A model generated the notes under the pieces. It was given only the letters and a program-made list of their open reading frames with translations. It ran no database searches and had not been told where the DNA came from. This document shows positions 1 through 13,000 of a stretch of 64,000 nucleotides of DNA, one piece after another (position 1 is the stretch's first letter; each line of letters starts with the position of its first letter). Origin of the DNA: Triatoma infestans (lineage: Eukaryota > Arthropoda > Insecta > Hemiptera > Reduviidae). The stretch is from positions 62,001-126,000 of the forward strand of contig JAAEAF010003392.1 in NCBI GenBank assembly GCA_011037195.1. The letters run 5' to 3'. The position numbers and the translations under genes were made by a program.

Positions 1-2741
1 TGCCTAGAGCTTTAACTTTTTTGTAATTTTTTTTATTTTTTTTTATTTTAATTAGATATTTTATCATGATAAAATTTACATATTAAATCTAATAATAAAA
101 CTAAAAATATTTACAATATTTTTTTTTTGTTTGACTAAATAATACCTAATATACTAATTATTAATGTAAAATTTCTGTAAATTTTATTTATTTATTTTTT
201 TTATAATTTTTAAATTTTTATGTATAAAAGTTAGTATTTATATATAATGTTGTACAAACCCACAACACCATTTTTTTTTTTTTTTATTTTCTTTAAATTA
301 CAATTAACAAAGTCATGTTATACATTTTATTTTTTTTAGTTTTAAATTTATTTATTTATATATTTATATAATTTTTAACAACGAAATTAATTTATAAAGA
401 AAGAAAAACACATCAAACAGAAATGTTTTTTCACATTTTCTTTCCTTTTTTTTTTTGAAAATTTAATTGGAATGGTATCCCACATTAAGTACTCCGTTTT
501 TTATTTAATTATATGTACATAGTGGAGTTTTTTCATTAAAATATAAATATATACAATAAATAAATATTTTTTTTATATTTTCACATTTTTATTCCAACAT
601 TCACACTTTCCTCCATGCATCCTTTTTAAATATTTCAATATTTTTACTACATAAATTAAAAAATATATATATATTTAAATTTATTTACCTTTCTTTAAAA
701 ACTAAAAACTTTTTAAAGGTGTGTCTATAATTTTACAAAAAAGGGAAAAACAGAAAGAAAAATAAACTTATTGTACTGAAAAATTAAATACACTTCTAAT
801 TGATCCCAATATAAGAAATCTTATCATTTTATTAAGAAATAAAACTCTAAAAATGGATGTAAATCCCGTTAAATTGATTATTATTAAATAGTTTTAATGT
901 CTGAAATTATCGTACACTTTCATAGGCATACGCTATTGTAAATGAACTTCAAAAGAGCTCATTAAAAATTAGTGATATTGATTTCACTTAATTTTTTTAA
1001 GGCATACGTTTTTACATTGTTATTATGACGCAACATTTTTACTATTATTACTTTAAATAATAGTTCAAGTGTATTCTTTGAGAGAATTGTGAATTCTATT
1101 TTTCTTCTATAGATTGAAAAATTTAAGAAATTTAATCACTTTTGACTGCCATACTAAATTTCTGGAACAAAATAGAAAAAGGAGCGCAAGATTTTTCAAA
1201 AGTATAATTTTACTTCGAAATATTTCTCGAAACAAAAAAAAAAAAATCTAATCACAAAGAATTTTATTAAAATTCAAAAGAAATTCTAAAATTACATCAT
1301 CCGTTGCTATAAGAGATCTGAATTAAAATTAGTTAAAACCAGATATTTAAATTAAATCTAAGGACTTTCTATTCACCTAAACCCCAATATGAATATTTCT
1401 TTTGTATTCAAGATTGTCTGTATTTTAATTTTTATATATTATAACAAGTGCACACCATCTCTGATAGAAGTAAAACAAATAGCTAAGTTTAAAAATTTTT
1501 TAGTTCAATTTTTTTTTACAAATTACTATTTGTAAGCTACCACTCAAAGGATTTGGATATTCGGCTTCGTCAGTACAGAAAAAGATCCTCAAATTATTTC
1601 GAGTAGTAATTACTTAGGTTTCAATAACCAAAAGTATATTTTAAAAAACGTAACTACGCAATCTCGTACAACAGTATCTCCGTACAAATAGTGGACGAAA
1701 CTCTGAAACCCAAAATCTTAATCTCAATTACAAGAACCACTGAGAAACTGTTAATATATAGACCGTTGTTTTACATAGTTCACAATACTTAGTTACGTCA
1801 CTGACAAATAAAAAAGTTCAGAATATGGATGCGTTTTTGGAAAAACACCAATGTACAATCAAAATAAAGTAAAAGTTTTATACGGATTTTGATGGAGATT
1901 ATTGTAATGGACTCGGGAACAAATCCAGACAACGCTCACTGCCTGGCGACGGGCAATGTTTCTGTATTGAGAGTACACTCCACTGAGGAAAATCCGGGCT
2001 AATAACCACTGATGTTAGACGCGTCTTGAAAAGTTTTGATTTAATTAATGTAATTTGTGAGGACAACCGATTTTTTAGAAATTTCCTATAATATGCCAGT
2101 CAAAGTGCAAAGAAAATTTGAAAACTATGAGTGAAGTTAAAATTATAAATATATTTCATAAAAATATAATTTTTTTTCTTTTTTCGTATAAAACATAAAA
2201 TTTCATTTATTATTTTAAAATAATTTGTATATATTATGGACAATGCTATTGATAAATTACATCGTGTAAATAATTAAATGGCCCACACAAATTTTGTATT
2301 TTTGTTTTGTTTTATTTAGATAAGAAATTGTTTTTTAAATGATAATAATTATTTACATCAAAATTAAAATAAAGCCAAGAATTTGTGTGGTAGATGAATT
2401 ACACAATGATTTGTCATTATATTTTTTATTTACAATGTTAATAATTAATTAAACGAAAGAAAATTAATATTATATATATTAACGTCTAGTAGATGTAAAT
2501 TAAAATATACAATTTTACTTATTATTTCTGTTTTTAAACTAGTATTTTTTTTTTTAATTACACAAGTATAAACATGGGGAATTAAGGTATAAGGGAGGGA
2601 CAAACAAAAGCGCTATTAAGGCTTGAGCATACTTTTTTTTGTTTAAATATAATTATAAATATATGTAAATTTGTTTAGGCCAAATACAGGTAAGTGGAGA
2701 GCCTGTTTTATGGCAACATGGCGACATAAATCAACAAAACA

Positions 2742-2778
<37 letters not shown>

Positions 2779-3056
2779 ACGCATTCAAATACACACGCAT
2801 ATATAAATTTTACAACCTGTGAAATTTAAAATTCTTTTTCTTCTTTCTGCCTTTATTTTCCTTACTACGCAAGAAAAAAAAAAAAAAAAAGGAAATTGGT
2901 ATTTCCTTTTTATTAATTTCTTCTTCAATATAAATATTTACAAGATTTATTACTTCTAATAAAGAAATGAAAAGAAAAAATATTATTAATTTTATATAAA
3001 ACTCTTAAGTTTTATAGAAAGAACTTATTTTGTATGAACTTCTTAGTTTTTTAAAA
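1..3056 (-). other. Long-isoform 3' UTR and downstream AT-rich DNA
   Basis: No gene is seen. The stretch is strongly AT-rich with many T runs and TTTATT (minus-strand AATAAA) signals, the nearest at about 2852, so the 3' UTR end cannot be fixed. A (CA)n microsatellite lies at 2744-2780. 1800-2010 has near-normal base composition but no open frame. Confidence 0.4.
2744..2780. repeat. (CA)n microsatellite
   Basis: About 15 CA units with single interruptions, inside the putative 3' UTR of the long isoform. Probably polymorphic. Confidence 0.9.
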
Positions 3057-3122
3057 TTATAAGGTTTCCTCAAAGGCAGCCATTAAATCACTCTGTCTAT
3101 TTATATCTATTTGTCCAGCCAT
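3057..3122 (-). CDS. fs(1)h: Coding exon 23 (long form), residues 1284-1304: P-TEFb-interacting C-terminal motif
   Basis: Acceptor CTTTACAG, then 21 codons and TAA (3057-3059). It encodes [20 protein letters not shown] plus a final Leu, the same pattern as the BRD4 C-terminal motif (M..IDMN.QSDLL..FEE.LF) that binds cyclin T/CDK9. It lies 2.2 kb from the previous exon and is easily missed because of its length. The frame and phase (0) agree. Confidence 0.95.
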   Translation of the reverse strand: MAGQIDINRQSDLMAAFEETL

Positions 3123-6100
3123 CTGTAAAGAAACAATTAATTTTAAATGAACTCTATTTATTCATGAAGTGCAATGTTATAAGTGTCCTACCAAAAATAC
3201 GTTAGAATTAACTGAACAGCTTTCAAAACAAGTTTTTTCACAATGTCTCTCTTCATTTTACACAGTTCATCCAGATCAAGAATGACAATAATCACAATTT
3301 ATTAAGAATGAATTTTCTTACAATGTTTACGAGATAACTTAATAAATATAAATTATATTCCTTTCAAATTAACTACCTCAATTTGTATAAAAATATACCG
3401 CGCCTCCCTAAAATAAGATTTCCCATAAGAATCATGAACGTGGGCGTGTTCTTAGGTTTGCAACTTCTCAGAATTATTCACTGATCCGTCGAAGAAGTTG
3501 TCTTTAAAGGTCAACAGCATATTTACTGTCTGCCTTCGTCCCCAGACCTTGGAACCGCAAGTAAATCAGCCCTGGAAGAGAGTAGCTGCTGGTTGCAAAT
3601 TTGTTTTTTTTATATATGATGGCTGCATTGTCTTTTTCAAATTCTACTTTTTTTTCTCATGACCTCAAAATAGTTACTGACCATTAACGAAACGCCACTG
3701 TGGCGCTGCCAGTCCCTGATATCCAAGTACCTTACTTATTTTTTTTTTTAAGGCACTTAACTGCTACAGGTCATTATGCCTTAAGTGTTATAATAACTAT
3801 TTTACACCAATTATAATAAAATAATATAGACACACAAACAATAAGAACAACTTTACAATTATAAAAATGTAATATGAACAATATAAATCCAAAAAACAAA
3901 CAACTAACAAACAATATACAAAACAAATCAACAACTATAAACAACAAAACAGACAAAATAACAGGGGAATCTACACGAAACATCAAGCAACAAGAACCAC
4001 CAAATCTCAATCTTGGAGCCAAATGCTTTTAAATAAAGAGGCCGCCTTTAGATAACTTAGGACACTGGTCACTACTGAGTGAGTGAGCAGAACTTTACTT
4101 ATTGATAGCTCTACTTTTTCAGGTGACCAGATTAAGAAAAGCATTTTTTATTTTCAAGGGTACTACAATACCGCATCAACTGCAGTTCTGTTCAGATTGT
4201 GGAATATTGTACCACTGGATCCGAATCATCTTTTCTGATAATTCGGAAGGCGATTAAAATGAAAATATAAGAACGCTATTTCTACTAAGACTATTGTTGA
4301 ACGCAAATAAAGAGAGGTTTTTCTGTTCACTCCCTAGGATCGAGATTTAGTAGTCTTTTTTGATAAGATATTAATTTCAGGGAAGTTGAGAACAGACTTA
4401 AATGGCAAACCTTTTCCGTCGTTCAAAACAATGGCTAAACTGCGATTTTATTTATTTACTTTTATGTTTTTTACGCATGATTTTAAACCATTCCTTAGTA
4501 TTTAGCAAGCCAAATGACCAGCTAATGATAAATCAGACTCTAGGAATTTTACATTTAATGGTACTCATTAAGACGGATCATGATTCATGAGTATAATAAT
4601 GTAACACCTTTAGAAGAAAGAACTCTAGATTGCTTTCCCAGGATCATAGCATCAATTTTCTCACCAAAATATTTTAATTTAAGTAACCTAAATATATTCC
4701 AAAAGAAAGTATGCGAATATAAAGAAAATCGTTACAGCCGTTTTCGAAAAAAAAAATCAAAAACTAGATAAACAAATCAGTGCTAAAGGTACTTCGGATT
4801 AAACAATTTTGTCAATTAACTTCCAATCTAATTAAAAGGGTATCTCCCCAGTTTTAACATTCTGTTTGTATGCTCAAAAAATAGTTAAGAACTCTTTTGA
4901 GAATTACTAATGTTCTCCTTTTAGGAAAAGCAGCCTTTCTTGTATATAGAAAAAACAAAACAAAAAACAGATTCTCTCTAATAACAGTTTTTTACTACAA
5001 TCAGGGACCTCAAAACATTTGTAGGGAAGGAATTAGCTATGAGGTAGTCCGCTGGACTAGCAACGCGGAGACCCGGGTTCGAATCCAGGCGTGCTACCCT
5101 TAGATTTTCTCTTCTTAGGAGTCTCTACAGCTCACTGTCCGGAGGCCGGCAGTGCTCTGAGAAGACTCCAGGCGCAAATGACGCGCCTTAAATTAAAAAA
5201 ACCTTTTTTTGGAGCAGTCAATTTCGATAAAATGACATTTCGCGTCACTTTCTCAAAGTAAATTTTGCAAGTTTAAAATGAACTCAACAATAGAATTGAA
5301 TATGAACATAAATAGTTACTTTGATAATAGTTTCTTATATAATTAAAATACTCACAGCTTCTCTTCTTCTCCGTTCCTGTTCTCTTTGCCGCAACCTTTC
5401 CCTTTCAGCAGCAGCTTTATCTACTTGAGAACTAGGACTAGAACTGTCATCTTGACTTGAACTCTTTACATCTTCATTACGTGAGGCTTCTACTGCTTTC
5501 CTATATTCCGAATAAGCAATTTTTAATATTATTAAAAATTTGTGTATAATATATGTACAAACATTCATCACTACTGAATTCTGAGCTTATAAACATATTA
5601 ATATTAAATGTGAACTCAGAACATTTTAATAACAAGTTTTTCTTTTGACCAGTAAATGGTAAACTGGTCTTCTAATGGTAAACAACATTTAAACATTTTA
5701 ACTTAAATGCCAGAGTTACGCTCCAGAGAAACTGAAATTACCTGGCTTTTTCTAGAGCTTCTTCTTCTTCTCTCTCCCTTCGTTTTTCATTTTCTACTCG
5801 AAGTCTTTCTCTTTCAGCTTGCTCTTTTTGGTGCCTTCTCATTTCTTGTTGCTCAATGAGAGCTCTTTGCTGTAATTTAGAAATAAAAGTAAGTTTTAAA
5901 AAATCCTTTAATTAAGAATTCCTTCTATCTAATTGCTCTTAGGTTAGGTTATTTACCTTTTTAGCATTTTCTTTTGCTTGTTTTTTGAACGCTTGGAAAC
6001 TATCAGCCATAGTAGATTTAAAAGATGCAGCAGATGGTGCTGATGTAGCTGTAGGAGTAGGAGACTGGGCAAGGGATGACCAAGAACTAGCATTTTTTAC

Positions 6101-7025
6101 ATTTTGTTCCACGCCCTATTATTAGTGAGTTAAAAATTATACCAAAACAAAATAAAAAATGAATTATAAATTGTAAAATTCTAATAAAAAATAATACCTT
6201 GGGTTTATACACATGCGGCAAATTTTGTGCTTGAGGAAGTTGTTGCTGCTGAGGTTGCTGCTGCGGCTGTTGTGATGGAGGCGGTTGTTGCTGTGGCTGA
6301 GACTGCTGCTGTTGTTGTGGGTGTTGTTGTTGCTGTTGTGGTGCAGGCTGTGAATTCTTGTTCACATCTAAATGTGGATTTGGTAGCCCTGATGGTAATA
6401 TGGTAGAAGCCGACATACTTACAGGCAAAGAATTGCTCAATAATCCTATAAAGTAAGTAATAAAAATAATAACCACAACTATAACTTGGTAAATTTTATT
6501 GAATGAATAAAGCAGCAATCAAAATAAAAATTACCATCATTATGATGCGATAGGTTTGGTTTTTCCTCTTTGACTAGTGTGTCAGGAAGTGGATCAAATA
6601 CGGAAGGTAATGCAGTTACAAGTGTATCAGGATCTGTTTTTATATCCATTAAATCTGGTACAAGTTCCGGCACTGTAGATGACAATGAGACTGGAGGTAT
6701 TTCCTGTTTTATGTTCATGGCCCCAACTATGCAAAAGTATGTTAAACATAAATAAAAAAAAAAATACTTAAATATAAATTAAAAATTATGATTTTACCAT
6801 AACAAAATATTGCTTTCGTAATAATGTACTTTAATATTCTTAATCTATTAAATGAAAAAAAAAAAAACATTCAATATAACATATTAAAAGTTGAGGGCAA
6901 CCTATAGCAGTTAGCTGAGTTGTTTAAATAAAGTATATGCAGCATTCCTGATCTAGAATAAAAGATAATGCCAATGTTGGTTATAAATAATTAAATTCAA
7001 AACATAAATCTGTTTACTTCTATCT

Positions 7026-7068
<43 letters not shown>

Positions 7069-10000
7069 AAAATTTTAAAGCAATTTCAATTTCAAATTTT
7101 CCCAATTATAAACAACGATGTGCTAATACTAACATGAAAATTAAAATAAAAATTTCTCTAAGCAAACGTAAGTCTATTGAGACAAGTTATGGCAGGAAGT
7201 GACTATTTGATTGGAGGTATGCAGAGCACAGTCCTAGCAATCGCAACTACGACTACCTGTTAATATAACCCTCTTACAATGTCAGATACATCTTTGGAGC
7301 CTTCATCGAGGAGAAGCCGGAGAAGAAGGCTAATGAGTTGTAGAAAGAATTATAGAAATTATGGAACTATTAAAAAGAAGTGATGTCATTTTCTACAAAT
7401 TTCATGAAAAATTGAAACAGTTATGAAGATGAACCAAAAGAAAAAACAAAAGTATCTTTTAAAATTAAGAAGAATGGAATCTTTTGCAAGAAAATACAGC
7501 ATAAGAAAAAGAAATCAAATAAAAATGCTAAAGAGGAAGGATTATAGGATAAGAGATGCAAGATCATATCAAAAGTAGTAGGAATCAACTAATTCCATAA
7601 AAATAAAAGTAAAGACAATCTTAAATATTCTATGACCTTAAATTTTAAGAAACAACTTCTTAAAATTTCCCAGCAACAAAGAGAGGGAGCAAGATAATTT
7701 GTGTAAGAAAAAAAGAATAACCTACCTAATTTAATTGCTTTCATGTAATAAAAGAAAGCAATTTACTGAGTAGAAAGAAAAGGCCATGGTGGATTTTGGC
7801 TTGCCGAGGAAACTAGTCCGAGTTATTCAGAGCCTTTACCTACAAAAATAAATAATTATCACTAGGAATATCTAAAACGTAGTAAATGTTTCTTTTTGGC
7901 AACACTAAAATCATAATAAACGAGTGAATTCTTAATGTGAAATGAAATCAAATCTATGCATGTATACATTTAAATAATTACTAAGTATTATTGAGGTTTT
8001 AATTTTTTTTTAAAGTAGATTTATGAATGCAAGACTCAAATACTTGAAAGCAAATGTTGGTGAATTAGCAATTCTTTCTATCTCATAAGGTTGGCAGAAT
8101 ATGACTTTTTTTTTATCATCAGTATCTTACTTAAATAGGCTCATCGAGACTAGTTTAATCGGCACAGGGCCTGTCAAATTATTTGATCTGGGTTTTTATT
8201 CTTCGTGAAGTTCACACAATGGGAAAAAAGGTCTTGCAGACATCAATATCTGTGACTGTCAGCCATGCATCCTTTTATTCCTAATACTGCCGAAGGTAAA
8301 ATGGACATTTTACCTCTGCGTATTAATAAAATTTAAACTTTATATTTCTTAACTACAATTTCCACAAAAATTTTTAATACTTAAAAACAAAACGTTAATA
8401 AAATTTGTTGTTACGTTAAAAAATTAAAATTTTTTTGGCAGTAAACATTGACTTTATTGCAGATATTAAACGACTTTCTAAATCACTTCTCAATGACTAA
8501 ACTTTTCTCATTAATTTTTTACCATGATTTTAACTATATATATTGACTATTTAAATATATATATATATATATATATATCTTTTATTAAACATACATTTAC
8601 AACACATAAAAAATCAATATATTACGCATAAGAAAGTGAAACACTTTTATAAGGCACGATGTCAGCTTAAAATGTTGTCGATGTTAAGTTTTGTAATCGA
8701 AATATAAAATATGAAACGAGAATTTCGTTTTTTCTCCAAAAAATCTAAGAGTGAAATAATAATTTAGGCAATTATATAAATGCCATGCTTTGATGGGACT
8801 AATGTTTCTTAAACAGCTAAATTAGAAATATCGGTAGAACATAATAAAAGCAACCGAGAAATCTAAAGTACAATCCAAGTTCGTTTTATGAATATAACCT
8901 TAAACAGGAAGTTTTAAGATCTTTATCAGTGTCAGTAAAAATAAGATAGGTTAATATAACACAGACACTCACTCACACTCACTCACTCTCTCTCTCTCTT
9001 TATTAATCCTCCTCACATATTAATATTGAGGCTCGAATCCAACTTTGAAAAAAAGTTAATTTAAACGCCCCAGTCAGGCTAAACAGTTTTGTACAAGATT
9101 ATCCAATTCAATCTTGAATTTTAATAATAGCAAGCTTAAACAGACTCATGCCCTTGCTTTCCAAAGGAAATCTTACCTTTAGATGGTGAAATATCCTCTT
9201 CTATTTCAACTTTTATTTGAAGCATGACTATTTTCTTTTGGGTATTTTAAACTATTATTTTAATTCTTTCGGCACAATTCACGAATAATGCAAATATTAA
9301 ATGCTCTCCCGAATACTAATTTGTTTTATAATTACGTCAATAACAAAAGATTTCGATAGAAGTTTTATTGAAAGATACAACAATAAATTTATGTGTAATA
9401 TACATCATTATTTTAATCGTTTTCTTTAAAATGGAAACGAGATTTTTGGTGAGCATGAATCAGTTATAAATAAGTATTTAGGTTTTTTTTTTAATCTATT
9501 TAGCAACGAATTTTCTTTTGATATTTTTACTAAAATTTCATCATTAATTATATGGAGGGTTAACCGGAAAAAACAAGCCGTATCTCACTAAATGTTAACA
9601 GGCAATTTATTGCACTTATTAAACAAAAAATTTGAGAATATTCACCGACAAGTTAAGTTTTTACATAATTCACCAAAAAGTCCAAATAATCTATGAATAG
9701 AAACTGAAGTCTATACAACAACAAATCTTTTGAAATAGCTCATACTTTAAACTTAAAAATCTGATGAGTAAGAAAGCTGAAGTAAAAACAGATTAAAAGA
9801 ATACTCATAAATCCTTTAACAATAACAATAAATTACCTGTATCCATGGGTGGCATTGGATTTGGCATCGGTATTGTAGACGCTATTGTAGACGTTGGAGG
9901 TAAAGACTGCGGAACTGAATGTGTGGTTGGTAAAGCCGGAGTTGGCGTGGTAATGCTTGGTCGTTTAGGCATTACTGGTGCTGCAGTTGCAGTGGCTGAT

Positions 10001-13000
10001 GGTCTGGCTGGCTGAGGTGGCAGGGCATGCGAAGCAACTACAGGTTTCAATAAACCTGGAAAAATAACAGCTTTACTTTTAACATTTGTGATTTATTAAT
10101 TATTGGTCAATTTTTCCAGTTGAACACTTCCAACCGATTCCAAAATATTTAACTTAAGGGGATGCCACCCTCGATAAGTTTCTTCACAAAGATGTTTGTG
10201 CATGTAACCGATATCACACTCGGATGGGGGTAGAGTTACAAACTTTTGATCCCTGGTGGAGTTCGGAATGCAAAAGCAAATCCTACATAGCAGAGGAAAA
10301 TTTTATAAACTTTAAAGATTAGGAACTAGGAGGAGGCGTTTAATCAAGAAAGCAATAAAGGAGACTCTCATCTTCTAAGTGTCACCGGACTAATTTCTAA
10401 GGGAAAATATGAAATTGAGCATCAGCCACTCAACTTTGATACTACCATCATTGAAAGTTCCGATGAAAGAGAACCATGCAAGAATTCGAAATAATTGTAA
10501 ATATGAGATCTTATATTCTATGGTAAGGAATGTGGATTTCAAAATAACTGTAAACATGGGATCTTATATTCTATGATAAGGAATGTGGACGCAAATGGGA
10601 GGGAAGGCCTTCTCCAGTTTTAAAACAACATATGGGAGACTGTCCAATATCCTAATGGTCGGCGAGGAGCATTTTACTGGGCTTAAAAAAAAAGGAAAAG
10701 ACACCATTAACCATTCCAGTTACTGACCATATCCTTTGGAGATCCTCAAATCTATAACCAATATAAATTACTAGGGTTGGTTTTTTAATAAATCTGACGT
10801 GTATGTTTGCTCTCCGTGTTTAAGATAATTTTGAATGGTTTATTAAAGAGTTTGGAGTGCTATTTTTGCAAAACTACTAAAATTTCTCTATCACGTGGTA
10901 CAGTCTTTAATAAAATGTTTGCTACTTTAGTACTATAATTAAAAAATTAACTATAAATAAAAAAATTAACTATCTAAAATGTTTGCTATTTTAGTACTAT
11001 AAATAAAAAATTAACTATAAATAAAAAAATTAACTATCTAAAATGTTTGCTACTTTAGTACTATAATTAAAAAATTAACTATCATTTCGGTTCATTTACT
11101 TCAAATTTGGTGTTTAAATTATAGTGAGTGGACAAATATTAAGAAAAACAGGAAAAATGGAGGGACTTGAACCAAGAAGCTCCCTTACTCACTTCTTCTT
11201 ATCTATCTAATAGCACATCTACCAATAAACTAATAACTATTGTTCTATTTCTCTTAATATATTTATATAATAGTAAAGATTAGTAATTCCCAGGAGTTAA
11301 GTTCTGACAAGAGTACTGATTTGGCATCTTTACATTTGGTCAAGATGGAAGCCACTATTAAAACCGAAATAAAAGATTTAAAAAAATGATATGAATAAGC
11401 AATTATCTCTCGTACTAGTGGGAAAGCCCTCAACCCCATGAAAAGAAGAGATTTTTCGTTCGTAATAGGTATAAAGGGTATTTATAATAAGCCTGGAAAA
11501 ATTGGCTGCGCTGTCTGGGTTGGAGTCCTCCTCCTGTTCAAATCTAATCTCTCATAAATAAACAAATATCAGTATGTAAAAAAGAGATGATATTTCTCAA
11601 AAGAGAAAATGTCTTTCTTAGATAGAAAGTTGCGAAGAGAAAAATAGTTAGAACCTTCCTCAAATCCCTTTCAGAATTCCTTGAAAACCTCTTTGGATCA
11701 AGATTTGTTATGATAATTAATGAATTTTAAAGAAAATCCAGTTTCATTTTAATATAGATGTGGCTAATTGACTGAGTTAGGCAAAAGAAAAATCCCTTCA
11801 ATCATAATTAAATTTTTATGTAACTCAGATAAAGTGCAATTTATACAGAAATGTAAAATACAAAGAATTAACTTGAAAGAGAATTTTCTAACATAATTTC
11901 GTAAGAAATTATTTGCTTGAATGAAAACATATCAACATTGAATGTGAACTATTATTTAAAGAGAAAGAAAATAGCGCGAGCGATGTCTACAAATGGTCCT
12001 GTTTTCATAAAAGAAAGCGGATCTGTACCATTATTATTTGTCATTCAGTATTATTCATTCCAAAAGAATCTACAAATTTGGTACAACCTAATTACCCTCC
12101 TGCCTCATTATTCGCGAACGCGAACGCACGGACACTTCGCTCTCGTCAATACAGTTTTCAAGAAAAGCAAGAACAAGTGAAGCTGGAGAAATATTGTCGC
12201 TTGATTCTTTTTTAATAAAGAGGAAACAGCTGTTTTCATTAAATAATTCTGAAATTAATAATATTTTACAATTTGATATATTAAGTTTGTGTAAAATATG
12301 GTTGGTTTATCTAGTTTAATTTACCTAGTTATCTTAAGAATTAATACCACTTATTTTGTAGAGGCGAGCACGTATATTTTCTAAAGGCAGAGCTAGTAGT
12401 GGCATCACAATATTTGTAAGAAATAAGTTATTCAATGAAATTTCTCTAGTTAATCTTGTTATGATCGGTTAATTATAAAAATTTCAGAAGAATTTTAATT
12501 ACATGTGCAATTTATGTAACGAATGTTTTAGAAATATTAGTAGGCTGGGTCAAAGAGAACAGTATTTAAACAATAATAACATAAATATTAAGTTTTGTTG
12601 TGCCAATTTCGTCTTTCATCTGACAATAGCCCTCTACTTACATAAACAACCACAAAACATTCTTTCTGGAGAAACCTGTCCAACTTGCTTCACTCATCCT
12701 CCAGATATCTTGCTGCATTTATTTTTATTTTGCACTTTCTATACACAATTACGTCAACGATACAATATCATATTTATCTCTGTAATAGCAGACTTTACCA
12801 TAATTTCTTTCATCTAAAAACATAACCCAGTTAAAAGAAATACCGTAAAACACAAATGCCGTAAACAAAAGAATTAAACTCAATAATTATTAATCTTTTT
12901 AATTTTGCTTCTTTTATTGTTTAATGATTTATTTGCGTTAATGTATTACCAGGACTATATTATTACTATAATTTTATTTTATTAAAAAAAGGGTTATGTT

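Larger units (their letters stand above)
6727..9176 (-). other. Intron between coding exons 18 and 17
   Basis: AT-rich intron with a poly-A run, a TA repeat, a possible LINE scrap at 7767 and a CT-rich tract at 8970-9000. No other feature is seen. Confidence 0.6.

Noticed and set aside
5036..5100. tRNA gene
   Set aside because: A and B boxes are present but there is no paired acceptor stem, and the same sequence is embedded in a longer dispersed element; called a SINE head.
6570..6755. Plus-strand gene over exon 18
   Set aside because: Antisense shadow of a confirmed BET exon.
10910..11084. CRISPR-like array
   Set aside because: Eukaryotic intron tandem repeat; spacers are repeats too, no cas genes.
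12503..12817. Plus-strand 104-codon frame with several Cys
   Set aside because: Cys spacing does not fit a known zinc finger and the composition is that of AT-rich intron DNA.
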